From contig NZ_JHWL01000021.1 of assembly GCF_000622085.1 (NCBI RefSeq), forward strand, positions 1 through 64,000: a stretch of 64,000 nucleotides of DNA, written 5' to 3'. Below, in pieces: positions 1-8,938 of this stretch. The notes beneath the pieces are model-generated. The model ran no database searches, had not been told where the DNA came from, and saw nothing but the letters and a program-made list of their open reading frames with translations. Source of the stretch: Butyrivibrio proteoclasticus P6B7. GTDB lineage: Bacteria; Bacillota; Clostridia; Lachnospirales; Lachnospiraceae. The translations under genes and the position numbers were made by a program. How positions within the stretch are numbered: position 1 is the first letter of the stretch; each line of letters begins with the position of its first letter.

Positions 1-300
1 ATGGGAGCAGGAATGATTAAAGGTGATGTTGAACAGATTCAGCAGAGCGCAACAAAGCTTGGAGACTTTTCAACAGAGCTTAACGACACACTTACAAGAC
101 TTAGAGGAACAGTAGATGACATCTCAGCTATCACATACGGTACAGCATCTGAGACACTTACATCTACATACTATCAGCTTGATAACGATCTTAAGACATA
201 CGTTACAGAGCTTGAGACTCTTTCAAAGAACGTAATGACATCATCAAACAACCTCGAGTCTATCGACGAGGCAGCTTCATCAGGACTTTCTTACAACTAA
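1..300 (+). CDS. WXG100-like small helical protein (type VII secretion partner candidate)
   Basis: A protein of up to 99 residues, predicted almost wholly alpha-helical, with heptad-like spacing of Leu/Ile and no signal peptide or membrane segment. Size, helical-hairpin character and position ahead of two other small helical proteins and a giant toxin resemble WXG100/ESAT-6-like or LXG-associated (Lap-like) proteins of type VII secretion. No clear W-x-G motif is visible; a Tyr-Gly pair sits near the middle. The reading frame is open at base 1, so the true start may be the Met at base 13 or may lie upstream of the window. A hairpin follows the stop. The family call is inference from size, fold and context. 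Confidence 0.6.
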   Translation: MGAGMIKGDVEQIQQSATKLGDFSTELNDTLTRLRGTVDDISAITYGTASETLTSTYYQLDNDLKTYVTELETLSKNVMTSSNNLESIDEAASSGLSYN

Positions 301-313
301 GAAGTTCTTATCT

Positions 314-337
314 CACGGCCGTGTCAAAGCGGCTGTG
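314..337 (+). other. intercistronic hairpin after the first small gene
   Basis: CACGGCCG (314-321) can pair with CGGCTGTG (330-337) through an 8-nt loop, allowing one G-U pair. No T-run follows, so it is more likely an mRNA-stabilising or processing hairpin than a terminator. It lies between the first small gene and the next. Confidence 0.5.
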
Positions 338-374
338 GGGATTACTTGTATTTTAGAAGAAGGAGAAATAATGT

Positions 375-740
375 ATGACAAACGAAGAATACTATGCAAA
401 ACAAAAGATGAGAGAAGAATTAGAGAAGCAGAAAGGCTATTATAAGCAGCTGAAGGCTAAACTCGAAGAATGCAGGGATAATATAAGTACTTCGTTAGAT
501 AACATACGAACAGGAGTTGAGGAGCCTATAACGGCACCTTACGATCTGTCAGCAGGCGGCGAATTATGGCGTGGAAGTAACTACGACACTGCTGAGTCTG
601 ATGCTGGATATATTGGAACAGCAGTCAGTAATTATGATGGAGCTGTTGATAGATTGCTTTGCAAGATTCAAGAAGCTATAGACCAGGTTCAGGAAAAGAT
701 AGATGAGATAGATGCTCAGATTGCAGCGCTGGGAATTTAA
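375..740 (+). CDS. YwqH-like (DUF5082-type) helical protein
   Basis: A 121-residue helical protein with coiled-coil stretches at about residues 5-45 and 90-118 around a polar loop containing a Trp-Arg-Gly triplet (a possible W-x-G-like turn). Bacillus YwqH proteins of the YwqH-YwqI-YwqJ toxin cluster have the same size and helix-loop-helix plan, and the gene order here (small helical, small helical, giant toxin) matches. An overlapping ATG at 371 is in another frame. The 375 start is chosen because AGGAGA (361-366) lies 8 nt upstream. Probably a chaperone or co-secreted partner of the RHS toxin. This is a family-level inference. Confidence 0.6.
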   Translation: MTNEEYYAKQKMREELEKQKGYYKQLKAKLEECRDNISTSLDNIRTGVEEPITAPYDLSAGGELWRGSNYDTAESDAGYIGTAVSNYDGAVDRLLCKIQEAIDQVQEKIDEIDAQIAALGI

Positions 741-758
741 GGTATAGGAGAAAATGGT

Positions 759-1037
759 ATGGGAAACCAGGGAGATATAAAACTTAAAACAGGCAAGTAT
801 TCAAAATATGTGGAGAAAATTGATAAGAGTGCAGATGCTATATTGACAGATAAAGAGCCAAAGGAGGCACCAGAGGCATGTAAGCAAAACTGCGTAATAC
901 CTGATTATGAATTTGCGGATCAGTCAATGTTTAACACGCTAACAAAGTTTCAGAGCACTATGGATGTGGTGACAAGATTGATGAGAAATGTATTGAATTA
1001 TCACAAAGGAATTGATCAAGAGGCATCAGGTGGCTGA
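759..1037 (+). CDS. small helical protein, YwqI-like toxin partner candidate
   Basis: A 92-residue soluble protein with no signal peptide, having a Lys-rich N-terminus and a helical C-terminal half. AGGAG (746-750) stands 8 nt before the ATG; a second ATG at 754 is out of frame. It lies 18 nt after the YwqH-like gene and 47 nt before the RHS toxin, so the three are probably co-transcribed. Its place between a YwqH-like gene and a polymorphic toxin suggests the role of the Bacillus YwqI or Lap-type partner. The sequence alone does not identify the family. Confidence 0.5.
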   Translation: MGNQGDIKLKTGKYSKYVEKIDKSADAILTDKEPKEAPEACKQNCVIPDYEFADQSMFNTLTKFQSTMDVVTRLMRNVLNYHKGIDQEASGG

Positions 1038-1084
1038 TATTTTAACCGTAAGATTACTATTAAACTAAGTGAGGTATAGCACAA

Positions 1085-4000
1085 GTGAGTGATAATTCAA
1101 ATAAATATACAGTAGGAAAAAATGGAGTATACACCACAATACCTGGAGCAGGAGTCCAGTATGTTGGGGGAGAGCAAATTTGGGATCATGAAGTATGCGC
1201 CCAGTACTTTCAGGAGTGCCTGGATCAGCTGAAAGCTCTTAATGAGCAGGGCAGTGAGTTGGCTGCAAACTTAATGGAGTTTGTTAATGATGAATCTCAT
1301 TCTGGATATGAGGCAGAAGCATCAAAGGATTTTGTTTTAAATAAACTTTATCCAACTTTGATTGATATGATACGAGCATCCCAGATCTTACAGGGAAAGA
1401 TGGTACCACCAGGGTTTGAGGGTAGTGTACCTTTGCTGGATGATTTTATTAATGATCTTTCAGAGAATGAAACTGCAATTTTAAGTGTTGAGAATCTTAA
1501 GAAAGTCATTACTGACTTTTCTGAGTATAATAAAAACTTTAAAACAGAGTCTGCTACAATCAAGGAATGGCGTGATACTGCTAATTCGTTGGTTAAAGGA
1601 TGCATGGTTATTTCTGTGGGAGAGCTTCCAGATCCATCACCTGACCTTGCTCAAAGATATATGGATGAGTTTGTAACAGAAGATGGGAAAGATGGAACTG
1701 TTCCAAAGCTTTTAGTTAAGTTCACGGATTTTTTAAATGAGCACGATTGTGATTTTTACAATTGTGAGTTCAATACACTTATCGAGAACATAAACACCAA
1801 TCTTGATAACTTTAAAGCTGGACTTGGCGATGGCATATATGATCCTGATATCACAGTCGCAAACCTTAATGATATTGAATACATTAAGGGCAGCGACAAC
1901 GCTGACTATGATGCTTATGTTGACAGCTACAAAAAGTATATTAATGGTGAGGAGCCAAGATCTCAGGTATATAAGTACGACCCTGTAAACATGACAACAG
2001 GTAACTTTGTAAGCAGTAAGACAGATCTTACTGTTGGCGGAGCCCATACTATAGTAGTAAAGAGATTCTATAACGCTCAGTCTGATGTTATAGGTGCTCT
2101 TGGAAGAGGGTGGACTCTTAACTATGAGCAGCACCTTACAAAGAAAGACGATGAAACTATCACAGTCTTTTATGGTGATGGAAAAGAAGGTTGCTTTAAG
2201 AAGACAAATATAGGCAAAGAAGAAGTATTCTTTGAGATCCATGGTGAGCAGGGAACACTTCGAGAATTAGATAACTCTTATCGTCTTTCATACGATGATA
2301 ACAGCTATATCGATTTTGATAATGAAGGCTATATTACATCCTATGGTGATGGCTTCGGTCAGCATACAACTGTTGATTATGATGTCATCGAAAAAGAGAT
2401 CGATGGAAAAGTAGAGAAAAAGGCGCTTCCAGTTAAAGTAAGTACCAAAGAGGGAAGTGAACTGGTATTTAAGTATGATGAAATGGGACTTCTTGTAGAA
2501 GCCAAAGATCATACTGGAAGAACAGTAAGCTATAAGTATGAAGATCCCAAGGATAAGTACAGACTTACTTCTATTACTGCGCCTGACGGAACAGAAAGAA
2601 AGTATTCCTATACAGACAACGGACTTATATATACATCAACAAGACCAGATGGAGTTGTAGGTGTAGTCAATGAGTATGATGATGAAGACAGAGTAATACA
2701 TCAGGTAATGCCAGATGGCGGTGAGTTTAACTATAGCTATGATGATGAGAAGAACATAACAACAGCCATAGAGCCTAATGGATGTAAGGTTGAGTATCTT
2801 TCTGATGAGTTAAAGCGTCATATCGGAACTCGTTACCCTGACTTTGGCATTGAAGAGAAGTTTACTTATAACGACAAGGGATTTAAGACATCCCATACAG
2901 ACAGAAACGGATATACAACAAGATATACATATGATAACAGAGGCCATCTTACCAGTATCATCGGACCAGAAGGACTCCATGAGTTCTATACCTATGATGC
3001 AGATGGTAAGCTTTCAGCAAGAAAAGACTCTGAGGGTAATGTAACCAAGTTTAAGTATGACCTTAATGGTAACCTTTATGCTGTAGTTAATCCATTAAGA
3101 GAAAAGGTGACATTCTACTACGATGAGACAGGAAAGGTTATCTCTATCCGTGATGCAGAGAATAAGAGAACAAACCTTACCTATGATGAGCGTGGAAACA
3201 TCGCGTCCATAACAGATCCAAGTGGTATTACAACAAAGTATGAGTGTGATAGTCTTGGAAGAGTTGTTGCCACAACAGATGCAGAGGGTAACAGAACTAC
3301 TTACGATATCGATGCTTGCGATAACCTTAAGAGAGTCGTAGACCCAGAAGGAAATGTTACTTCATATGAGTACAATGCTCTTGGTAAAGTATCTGCCATC
3401 ACAAACCCTGATGGAACCAAGAAGACCTGGGAATACAACGCTATTGGAAAGCCTTCAGCTTATACAGATGAAGATAACAGAACAACACGTGTTTACTATA
3501 ACCTTTCAGCCAAGGAAGAAAGGATCGTACTTCCAAATAGCGGAAACATAAGCTATGAGTATGACCTTCTTGGTAACCTTACAAAGGTAACAGACCCAGA
3601 TGGAAGAGTAACAAGCTATACTCATGATAAGGCTGGTAACATCCTTACCATCAAAAAGGCTGATAAGACTATCGAGGCAAATGCCGAAGATGGTGCAATC
3701 ACTGTATCATCATATACATATGACGGTCTTGGAAGGATCAAGACAGAGACTGATGGTAACGGCAATGTAACATCATATGAGTATGATAATAACGGTAACA
3801 TCACAAAGGTAACAGATCCTAACGGTGGTGTTATTGCAAGAGAGTATGACAAGGCAGGAAGACTTGTAAAAGAAATCGATGCTGCTGATAGAGAGACTCT
3901 CTATACATACGATAAGAACGGAAACAGAAAGACAACTACTGATCCTAATGGTGTAGTAACAGAGAACACCTATAAGGACAATAGGCTTGTTAAGATCGTT

Positions 4001-6790
4001 CAGAAGGCTGGAGATGAGGAACACCTTGTAGGAAGCTATGAGTATGACAGCCTTGGAAGAGTTAAGAGTGAGACTCAGGCAGATGGCTTTGTGGTATCAA
4101 TGGAATACACAAAGACAGGACGTATTTCAAAGGTTACTGGTTCGAATGGCAGGACAGTATCTTACAAGTATGATGTTCGCGGAAGATTGGCTGAGATAAA
4201 TGATGCAGGTAAGATCACTAAGAATACTTACACAGGAACAGGAAGGCTACAGAGCGTAACAGATGCTCTTGGAAACAGAACGGAGTATACATACAATGAA
4301 CTTGACCTTCTTACAAAGGTTGAGAGATTTGGTGATGAAGAAACTACTGCAGATGAGAACGGTAACTTCCCTAAGGTTGATAATAACGGTCATGTAACAA
4401 TCAATGAATATAGCCTTGCAGGAAATCTCCTTTCTATCACTGATGCTCTTGGTCAGAAGGATACTTATACTTATGACGTTCTTGGTAACGTTAAGAGCCA
4501 TATTGACCGTGACGGCTATGAAACAGTATATACAAGGGATAACAATGGTAACGTAACAGGAGTTAACTATGCTGATGGTAAGAGTGTAAAGATGCAGTAT
4601 AACGCTCTTAACATACTTCAGGAAGTTAAGGATCACCTTGGTCTTACCAAGATTGAGAGCGACATCCTTGGAAGAACTGTATCCGTAACAGACTATAAGG
4701 GAAGAACAGTTGGCTATGAGTATGGCCCTTATGATAATGAGAGCGCCATCATCTATCCTGATGGAAAGAGGGCAGAGTATACCTACGATGCCTTTGGAAG
4801 ACTAGATAGTCTAACTGATGGAACTTCAGATAAGCCTATCACATACACTTATGATGCTGCAGGAAGACTTTCTGGAAAGAGCTTCCCTAATGGAGTTAAG
4901 ACAGCTCTTGATTACTATCAGGGCGGACTTCTTAAGTCCATGACAAGCACTGATACTCAGGGGATCATCGATAAGTATGTCTATAACTATGAAAAAGAGA
5001 CATCACTTGTTACAGATATCGAGAGAAACAGACGTGGAATGGATGCTGTTTCTGGTACATATCACTATGAGTATGATGATCTTGGAAGACTTACAAAGAG
5101 TACATTAAATGGTAACCTCAGAGCAGAGTATAAGTATGATGCCTTCGGTAACAGAACAGAGATGACTGAAGCTGATACAAAGACATCTTATGAGTACGAT
5201 GCCCTCGACAGACTTACAAGATCCATTGTTAGAGATTCTTCAAACAATGAGACAAGTAACATCTATTCATATGACAGGAGAGGTAACCAGGTAGCCCTTA
5301 CTTCTGGTGATATCATCAAGAAGACCTTCAAGTATGATGCGATGGGCAAGATGACTCATGCAACAGATACAGAAAAGGGTGATATCTCTTATACATACAA
5401 TGGTCTTGGATTCAGGGTTGAATCAGTACGTCCTGAAGAGAAGATTGAATATCTTTGCGATCTTTCAAAGGATTACTATAACCTTCTTGAAAGAACAGTA
5501 AATGGTGAAACAGAGAGTTTCATCTACGATAACAACGTTGTAAGTATGAATAGGGGCGGAAGTAATTACTACTACCTCCAGGATGAACTTGGAAGTACAA
5601 TGTATCTTACCGGTACAGATGGCCTTACAGTTGATGCCTATGCTTATGATGACTTTGGTAGAAGGGTAGATCCATACACAGGTAAGCTAAGAAACAGACT
5701 CGGCAAAGAAAACAAATCCCATGCTTACACTAAGAATGGAAACATCATTCAGCCATTTGCATTCACTGGATACCAGGAAGATGAAGTATCAGAACTTAAC
5801 TTTGCTCAGGCAAGATACTATGATCCAAACGCTGGCAGATTCAATGGTGAAGATAAAGTTAGAGGATTTATAGAAGCTCCAGAAACCCTTAACCACTATG
5901 AATACTGTTGGAATAACCCATTATCATTTATAGACTTAGATGGTAATTGGGGAAAGATTGTAAAATGGTTTGATGAGCACCCTAAGATTGTTGGAGGTAT
6001 ATTGGTAGGTGCAGCTATAGCTGGTGGTGTGGCACTAACTGTATGCACTGGTGGAGCTGCGGCCCCTCTTGTTGCAGCAGCTGCGGGAGCAGCTACGTCT
6101 GCAGCAGCTGATTTAGGAATGCAATTAATTACGTCAGATACTGGAAAAATATCGACAACTAAAATTGATTGGGCTTCAGTTGGTGCTTCAGCTGTTTCTG
6201 GCGCAGTGACTGGATATTTTGGATCTGCGATAGGAGATTTGGGTAAAGGAGTTACGAAATTGATGTCTGGAAGCGGAAGTAAAGTAGTGTCTGCTCTTGC
6301 TAGACCAGCAGGCGCTGCTTTGGCAGGGGTTGTCGAGGGTACTCTTGATACTGCAGTGGATACCTTTGTAAAAGCTGGTTCAAGTATATTATTCGGAACC
6401 AAGTGTCCTACAGGAAAGGACGTGGTTGAGCATTTTGTTACGTCTTCACTCTTTTCGACGATTGGACATTGGGGAGATACTGTAGATGAAGACGCACTAG
6501 TAAGAAAACGTATGGGCGGCTATACAGATGATAGTACTCTTACCACTGCAGACCAGATAAAAAATAAGATTAATGATTTGAAGCGAATGATAGAGAATGA
6601 CGATGGTTGTACTAAAGTTATAGGTGAACGTATTGCAAAGCTCGAAGAAAGGCTTAAGCTTGTTGAAAAAGTGGCCAAAGATGTAGTTAAAGGGCAAACA
6701 GTGTCTGGAGCGACAAAGGATGTTGTTTCCGACGTATATAATTACATGGATCCTTTTGGACAGGGTGATGTAGAAGAAGGTGTATGTTGA
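1085..6790 (+). CDS. giant RHS/YD-repeat polymorphic toxin with helical N-terminal secretion-type domain
   Basis: 1901 residues from a GTG start with GAGGT (1071-1075) 9 nt upstream. In order: a helical N-terminal domain (about 1-290) with no Sec signal, as in type VII effectors; a DUF6531-like segment (about 295-350: YDPVNMTTGNFV, then GRGWTLNYE); many YD repeats (about 400-1470) of the G-x(3-9)-Y-x-YD type; and the conserved RHS core (about 1490-1615) ending FIDLDGN. The last 280 or so residues are the variable toxin: a Gly/Ala-rich hydrophobic stretch (about 1630-1670), a second small-residue region, and a charged helical tail. The shell is known to encapsulate a cleaved toxin tip. The tip resembles no enzyme I recognise; its hydrophobic character would suit membrane action. 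The stop overlaps the next gene. Confidence 0.9.
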   Translation: MSDNSNKYTVGKNGVYTTIPGAGVQYVGGEQIWDHEVCAQYFQECLDQLKALNEQGSELAANLMEFVNDESHSGYEAEASKDFVLNKLYPTLIDMIRASQILQGKMVPPGFEGSVPLLDDFINDLSENETAILSVENLKKVITDFSEYNKNFKTESATIKEWRDTANSLVKGCMVISVGELPDPSPDLAQRYMDEFVTEDGKDGTVPKLLVKFTDFLNEHDCDFYNCEFNTLIENINTNLDNFKAGLGDGIYDPDITVANLNDIEYIKGSDNADYDAYVDSYKKYINGEEPRSQVYKYDPVNMTTGNFVSSKTDLTVGGAHTIVVKRFYNAQSDVIGALGRGWTLNYEQHLTKKDDETITVFYGDGKEGCFKKTNIGKEEVFFEIHGEQGTLRELDNSYRLSYDDNSYIDFDNEGYITSYGDGFGQHTTVDYDVIEKEIDGKVEKKALPVKVSTKEGSELVFKYDEMGLLVEAKDHTGRTVSYKYEDPKDKYRLTSITAPDGTERKYSYTDNGLIYTSTRPDGVVGVVNEYDDEDRVIHQVMPDGGEFNYSYDDEKNITTAIEPNGCKVEYLSDELKRHIGTRYPDFGIEEKFTYNDKGFKTSHTDRNGYTTRYTYDNRGHLTSIIGPEGLHEFYTYDADGKLSARKDSEGNVTKFKYDLNGNLYAVVNPLREKVTFYYDETGKVISIRDAENKRTNLTYDERGNIASITDPSGITTKYECDSLGRVVATTDAEGNRTTYDIDACDNLKRVVDPEGNVTSYEYNALGKVSAITNPDGTKKTWEYNAIGKPSAYTDEDNRTTRVYYNLSAKEERIVLPNSGNISYEYDLLGNLTKVTDPDGRVTSYTHDKAGNILTIKKADKTIEANAEDGAITVSSYTYDGLGRIKTETDGNGNVTSYEYDNNGNITKVTDPNGGVIAREYDKAGRLVKEIDAADRETLYTYDKNGNRKTTTDPNGVVTENTYKDNRLVKIVQKAGDEEHLVGSYEYDSLGRVKSETQADGFVVSMEYTKTGRISKVTGSNGRTVSYKYDVRGRLAEINDAGKITKNTYTGTGRLQSVTDALGNRTEYTYNELDLLTKVERFGDEETTADENGNFPKVDNNGHVTINEYSLAGNLLSITDALGQKDTYTYDVLGNVKSHIDRDGYETVYTRDNNGNVTGVNYADGKSVKMQYNALNILQEVKDHLGLTKIESDILGRTVSVTDYKGRTVGYEYGPYDNESAIIYPDGKRAEYTYDAFGRLDSLTDGTSDKPITYTYDAAGRLSGKSFPNGVKTALDYYQGGLLKSMTSTDTQGIIDKYVYNYEKETSLVTDIERNRRGMDAVSGTYHYEYDDLGRLTKSTLNGNLRAEYKYDAFGNRTEMTEADTKTSYEYDALDRLTRSIVRDSSNNETSNIYSYDRRGNQVALTSGDIIKKTFKYDAMGKMTHATDTEKGDISYTYNGLGFRVESVRPEEKIEYLCDLSKDYYNLLERTVNGETESFIYDNNVVSMNRGGSNYYYLQDELGSTMYLTGTDGLTVDAYAYDDFGRRVDPYTGKLRNRLGKENKSHAYTKNGNIIQPFAFTGYQEDEVSELNFAQARYYDPNAGRFNGEDKVRGFIEAPETLNHYEYCWNNPLSFIDLDGNWGKIVKWFDEHPKIVGGILVGAAIAGGVALTVCTGGAAAPLVAAAAGAATSAAADLGMQLITSDTGKISTTKIDWASVGASAVSGAVTGYFGSAIGDLGKGVTKLMSGSGSKVVSALARPAGAALAGVVEGTLDTAVDTFVKAGSSILFGTKCPTGKDVVEHFVTSSLFSTIGHWGDTVDEDALVRKRMGGYTDDSTLTTADQIKNKINDLKRMIENDDGCTKVIGERIAKLEERLKLVEKVAKDVVKGQTVSGATKDVVSDVYNYMDPFGQGDVEEGVC

Positions 6791-7251
6791 TGGAAAGCTT
6801 TGAACTCACGATGAAATATCGCCTTTTTGGTTTTATATTTGGACCTATTTTTGTACTTGTATTTTTGGCCCTTACTATATCTTCAATAGTTTTATGCGTT
6901 ACGGATGGAGGCTGGATAGCTGTTTTTGGAATTGCATGTTTCTTCATTTTTATGACGATTTCAATTTATGGTTTTATTAGTTTTCTTTCATATTTTGAAA
7001 AGATTAGCGTAGAAAACAATGTAGTAACTATTTCTATTGCTGGTAAGGAGAGATATAGCTTTAAAATAAATGATGTATCTAAAATTGTTTTTTCTTATCA
7101 TTCAAATAAAGGAATTAGATCCGAAGTTACAACTATATTCATTGGTGATAAGAAAATATGGCTGCCTGAACATCCTAGTGAATATTTCAAAAACTATCAT
7201 CAATGGAAGAATTTCGTGTTAAAATCTGGAGTAAAAGTCGAACATGCGTGA
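6784..7251 (+). CDS. two-TM protein with beta-rich PH-like cytoplasmic domain, candidate cognate immunity protein
   Basis: 155 residues with two adjacent membrane helices (about 13-38 and 44-70) followed by a beta-rich soluble domain ending in a helix, a plan like bacterial PH-domain membrane proteins. Its start overlaps the toxin stop: ATG at 6784 or the ATG of the TGATG overlap at 6790. This points to translational coupling, as usual for toxin-immunity pairs. Position immediately after the toxin tip makes it the best candidate for cognate immunity, and a membrane location fits a membrane-acting toxin. Function is inferred from context only. Confidence 0.65.
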   Translation: MLMESFELTMKYRLFGFIFGPIFVLVFLALTISSIVLCVTDGGWIAVFGIACFFIFMTISIYGFISFLSYFEKISVENNVVTISIAGKERYSFKINDVSKIVFSYHSNKGIRSEVTTIFIGDKKIWLPEHPSEYFKNYHQWKNFVLKSGVKVEHA

Positions 7252-7266
7252 AGAAGGAAAGTAAAA

Positions 7267-7692
7267 ATGCGCGATATGGTTTTTAAAGAAAACACAAAAG
7301 AGGCATACAGAAGAGTTCGGATTGCTACAGTTGCTGTTGTGTGCGGATTGTCGGGATCTTGTTTTATGTATTTAAAAGGAGAGAGTTTAATAGAGACAAT
7401 CATTAATTATCTCAGCTTTTTTTCTGGTATATCTTTTATTACTATAATTGTTTTGTTTGCTTTAAGGAATAAGATTGTTGTTGTTGGCAATAAGATGAAA
7501 ATCTATAGGGGTATATTTCACAAAACTATTATTTTGGATGACGTCACCAAATGTATTGATGAAGAAAACAAGCTTGTTTTACTAGTTGGCGGTAATGAGA
7601 TAGTAGTTGATATTAACTTATTTCAGGATCCAGATGGCATACGAGAAGTTGTTAAGGCAAATGGAATTGCTATAGAAAGAATGTATAGTTAA
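7267..7692 (+). CDS. two-TM PH-like protein, second immunity candidate
   Basis: 141 residues with the same plan as its upstream neighbour: a basic N-terminus, two TM helices (about 18-36 and 43-64) and a short beta-rich domain. AAGGA (about 7255-7259) precedes the ATG, and the gene lies 15 nt after the previous stop. A strong terminator follows at 7723-7768, so this gene probably closes the toxin operon. Sequence similarity to the neighbour is weak but the architecture is alike. An immunity role is inference. Confidence 0.55.
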   Translation: MRDMVFKENTKEAYRRVRIATVAVVCGLSGSCFMYLKGESLIETIINYLSFFSGISFITIIVLFALRNKIVVVGNKMKIYRGIFHKTIILDDVTKCIDEENKLVLLVGGNEIVVDINLFQDPDGIREVVKANGIAIERMYS

Positions 7693-7722
7693 TGACATTT
7701 CATACAGAGACAAAATAAGTAA

Positions 7723-7768
7723 GGCAGGTAATATGAAGATGAAATCCATATTACCTGTCGCTTTTTTA
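7723..7768 (+). terminator. rho-independent terminator of toxin-immunity operon
   Basis: GGCAGGTAATATG (7723-7735) pairs with CATATTACCTGTC (7747-7759) across an 11-nt loop and is followed by a run of six T (7762-7767). Confidence 0.85.
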
Positions 7769-7804
7769 TAAAAGGGTTGAAGTAAAAGGTGAGGAGTTAA
7801 CCAT

Positions 7805-8025
7805 AAGGATGCTTTTCCACCAAAAAAGTGTTCTGAAGGTTTCGGATATTAAAGAATATGCTTTTTGAAACTCACTATAAAATTGGAAAAGATATAAATA
7901 TGATTGTCGTGAAATTTGACAGTAAAACTTTCATTCTACAGGATACATTTACGAAGAATTTCGATTTATTCGCGAAGTATCTTCGCCAGAATGCAACTGT
8001 TAAGCCTATTTCACCACGTAAATGA
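7805..8025 (+). pseudogene. frameshifted C-terminal fragment of a PH-like immunity gene
   Basis: This stretch is near-identical to 9963-10182 and encodes only the C-terminal beta-rich half of the family represented by 8939-9415 and 10217-10696 (conserved T/S-x-Y-[RK]-IG ... L-Q-D-T-F). Relative to the intact copy there is one extra T in the run at 7862-7866, which breaks the frame. After the shift the frame continues to TGA at 8023-8025 with the shared ending PKPISPRK-like (here VKPISPRK). No membrane helices are encoded. It is a decayed duplicate, not a working gene. Confidence 0.75.
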
Positions 8026-8030
8026 ATGGA
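7805..8030 (+). repeat. direct repeat unit 1 of immunity array
   Basis: About 226 bp closely matching 9963-10188, from AAGGATGCTTTTCCACC to CGTAAATgAATGGA. Differences are scattered substitutions plus one T insertion in this copy. Confidence 0.85.
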
Positions 8031-8044
8031 GTTACGAGAAAATA

Positions 8045-8521
8045 ATGTTTTGTATCACTGGCAATAAAATAATGCGATTTACCCATATTTTTATTTCGCT
8101 TTGCATGGTAGGTGTAATGAGCTTTTTGGTCTTTGTTATGATAAAGTTTGTTCCGACATGTTTTCCTTCTAAAAGAGAGGCTTTGGTGGTATATGGGATA
8201 GGAGTAGCTTGCGGGCTGGTATCCATAAGCCTTAATAATCTATTGATTCATATGGCATTCGATAAAACAAACATAGATGGAAATCAAATTGTTGTAAGAA
8301 CATTCTATGGAAAGCAGTGGGAATATGACTTATCAGATATCAGTAAATGGAGTATAGCGAGAAAACATTTCAGGACTTATTGGGATAATGTTATAACTGT
8401 GCATGTTGGAAAGAAGTATCTTGATTTCAATCAGCTCTATCATACCAACTTTGATGAGTTTTGGGATTATCTTGAAAAGCATTGCCCTGAAAAGCAAGTT
8501 GATATTATAAATCATTGGTAA
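8045..8521 (+). CDS. two-TM PH-like protein, immunity-array family B copy 1
   Basis: 158 residues with two TM helices (about 11-35 and 46-70) and a beta-rich C-terminal domain. It is clearly paralogous to 9491-9994, sharing the TYWDNVIT / YYWTSVIT pattern, a G-[KR]-KY-[LV]-D motif, N-FDE, Y-LEK and CPEK near the end. The frame runs open from 7916, but bases 7916-8025 are out-of-frame translation of the upstream pseudogene. The ATG at 8045 aligns with the paralog's start and has GGAG (8028-8031) 13 nt upstream, rather far. Probably an orphan immunity or related membrane protein. No function can be assigned. Confidence 0.6.
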   Translation: MFCITGNKIMRFTHIFISLCMVGVMSFLVFVMIKFVPTCFPSKREALVVYGIGVACGLVSISLNNLLIHMAFDKTNIDGNQIVVRTFYGKQWEYDLSDISKWSIARKHFRTYWDNVITVHVGKKYLDFNQLYHTNFDEFWDYLEKHCPEKQVDIINHW

Positions 8522-8568
8522 AAAACCATGAAACAAGGCAGATGATGCTTTTGGAGCCATAGCATAAC

Positions 8569-8841
8569 ATGATATTTCATAGATTTGATGAATTGGCCAC
8601 TCTGTTTGAGGATGACTATCCAATGAATCAAGAGTGGACTACGCTTGAAAAATTTAGATATCTGGATGAATGCTACAAGGATGTATGCAAATATGAAGGA
8701 GACGAATTAAGAGAGTTTCTAATGAAGATGGCAGCAGAATATGGGAAAGCCTTATTATCTCTGCCACATATGAAGTTAGAATGGAATGAAGAAAATTCTA
8801 GCCTAATGGTGGTAAGCAGTGATTTAAAGTGTTATTGGTAG
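8569..8841 (+). CDS. small acidic soluble protein of unknown function
   Basis: A 90-residue soluble, acidic protein without membrane segments, predicted mainly helical and then a short beta C-terminus ending in Trp. I recognise no family. It sits inside the immunity array between family B and family C genes. GGAG (8553-8556) lies 12 nt before the ATG, so translation may be weak. It may be a small immunity protein of the cytosolic type or the remnant of a larger one. Confidence 0.4.
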   Translation: MIFHRFDELATLFEDDYPMNQEWTTLEKFRYLDECYKDVCKYEGDELREFLMKMAAEYGKALLSLPHMKLEWNEENSSLMVVSSDLKCYW

Positions 8842-8938
8842 AAATAGAATGCTTAGAACAAGAAGAATAAATGATATCTAATATTCTGAATATTTAGTAA
8901 TCGAAAATGATAAGCAATTTAAATAGTACATAGAGTAA

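Noticed and set aside
4138-4160. GGTTCGAAT string resembling a tRNA T-loop
   Set aside because: It lies in the coding frame of the RHS YD repeats and no cloverleaf can be drawn around it.
5896-6402. 168-residue minus-strand frame opposite the toxin tip
   Set aside because: Pro/Ala-rich translation is the antisense image of the Gly/Ala-rich toxin segment; no ribosome site or known motif.
7916-8044. N-terminal extension of the family B gene
   Set aside because: This is out-of-frame reading of the upstream pseudogene; the paralog begins at the position of the ATG at 8045.
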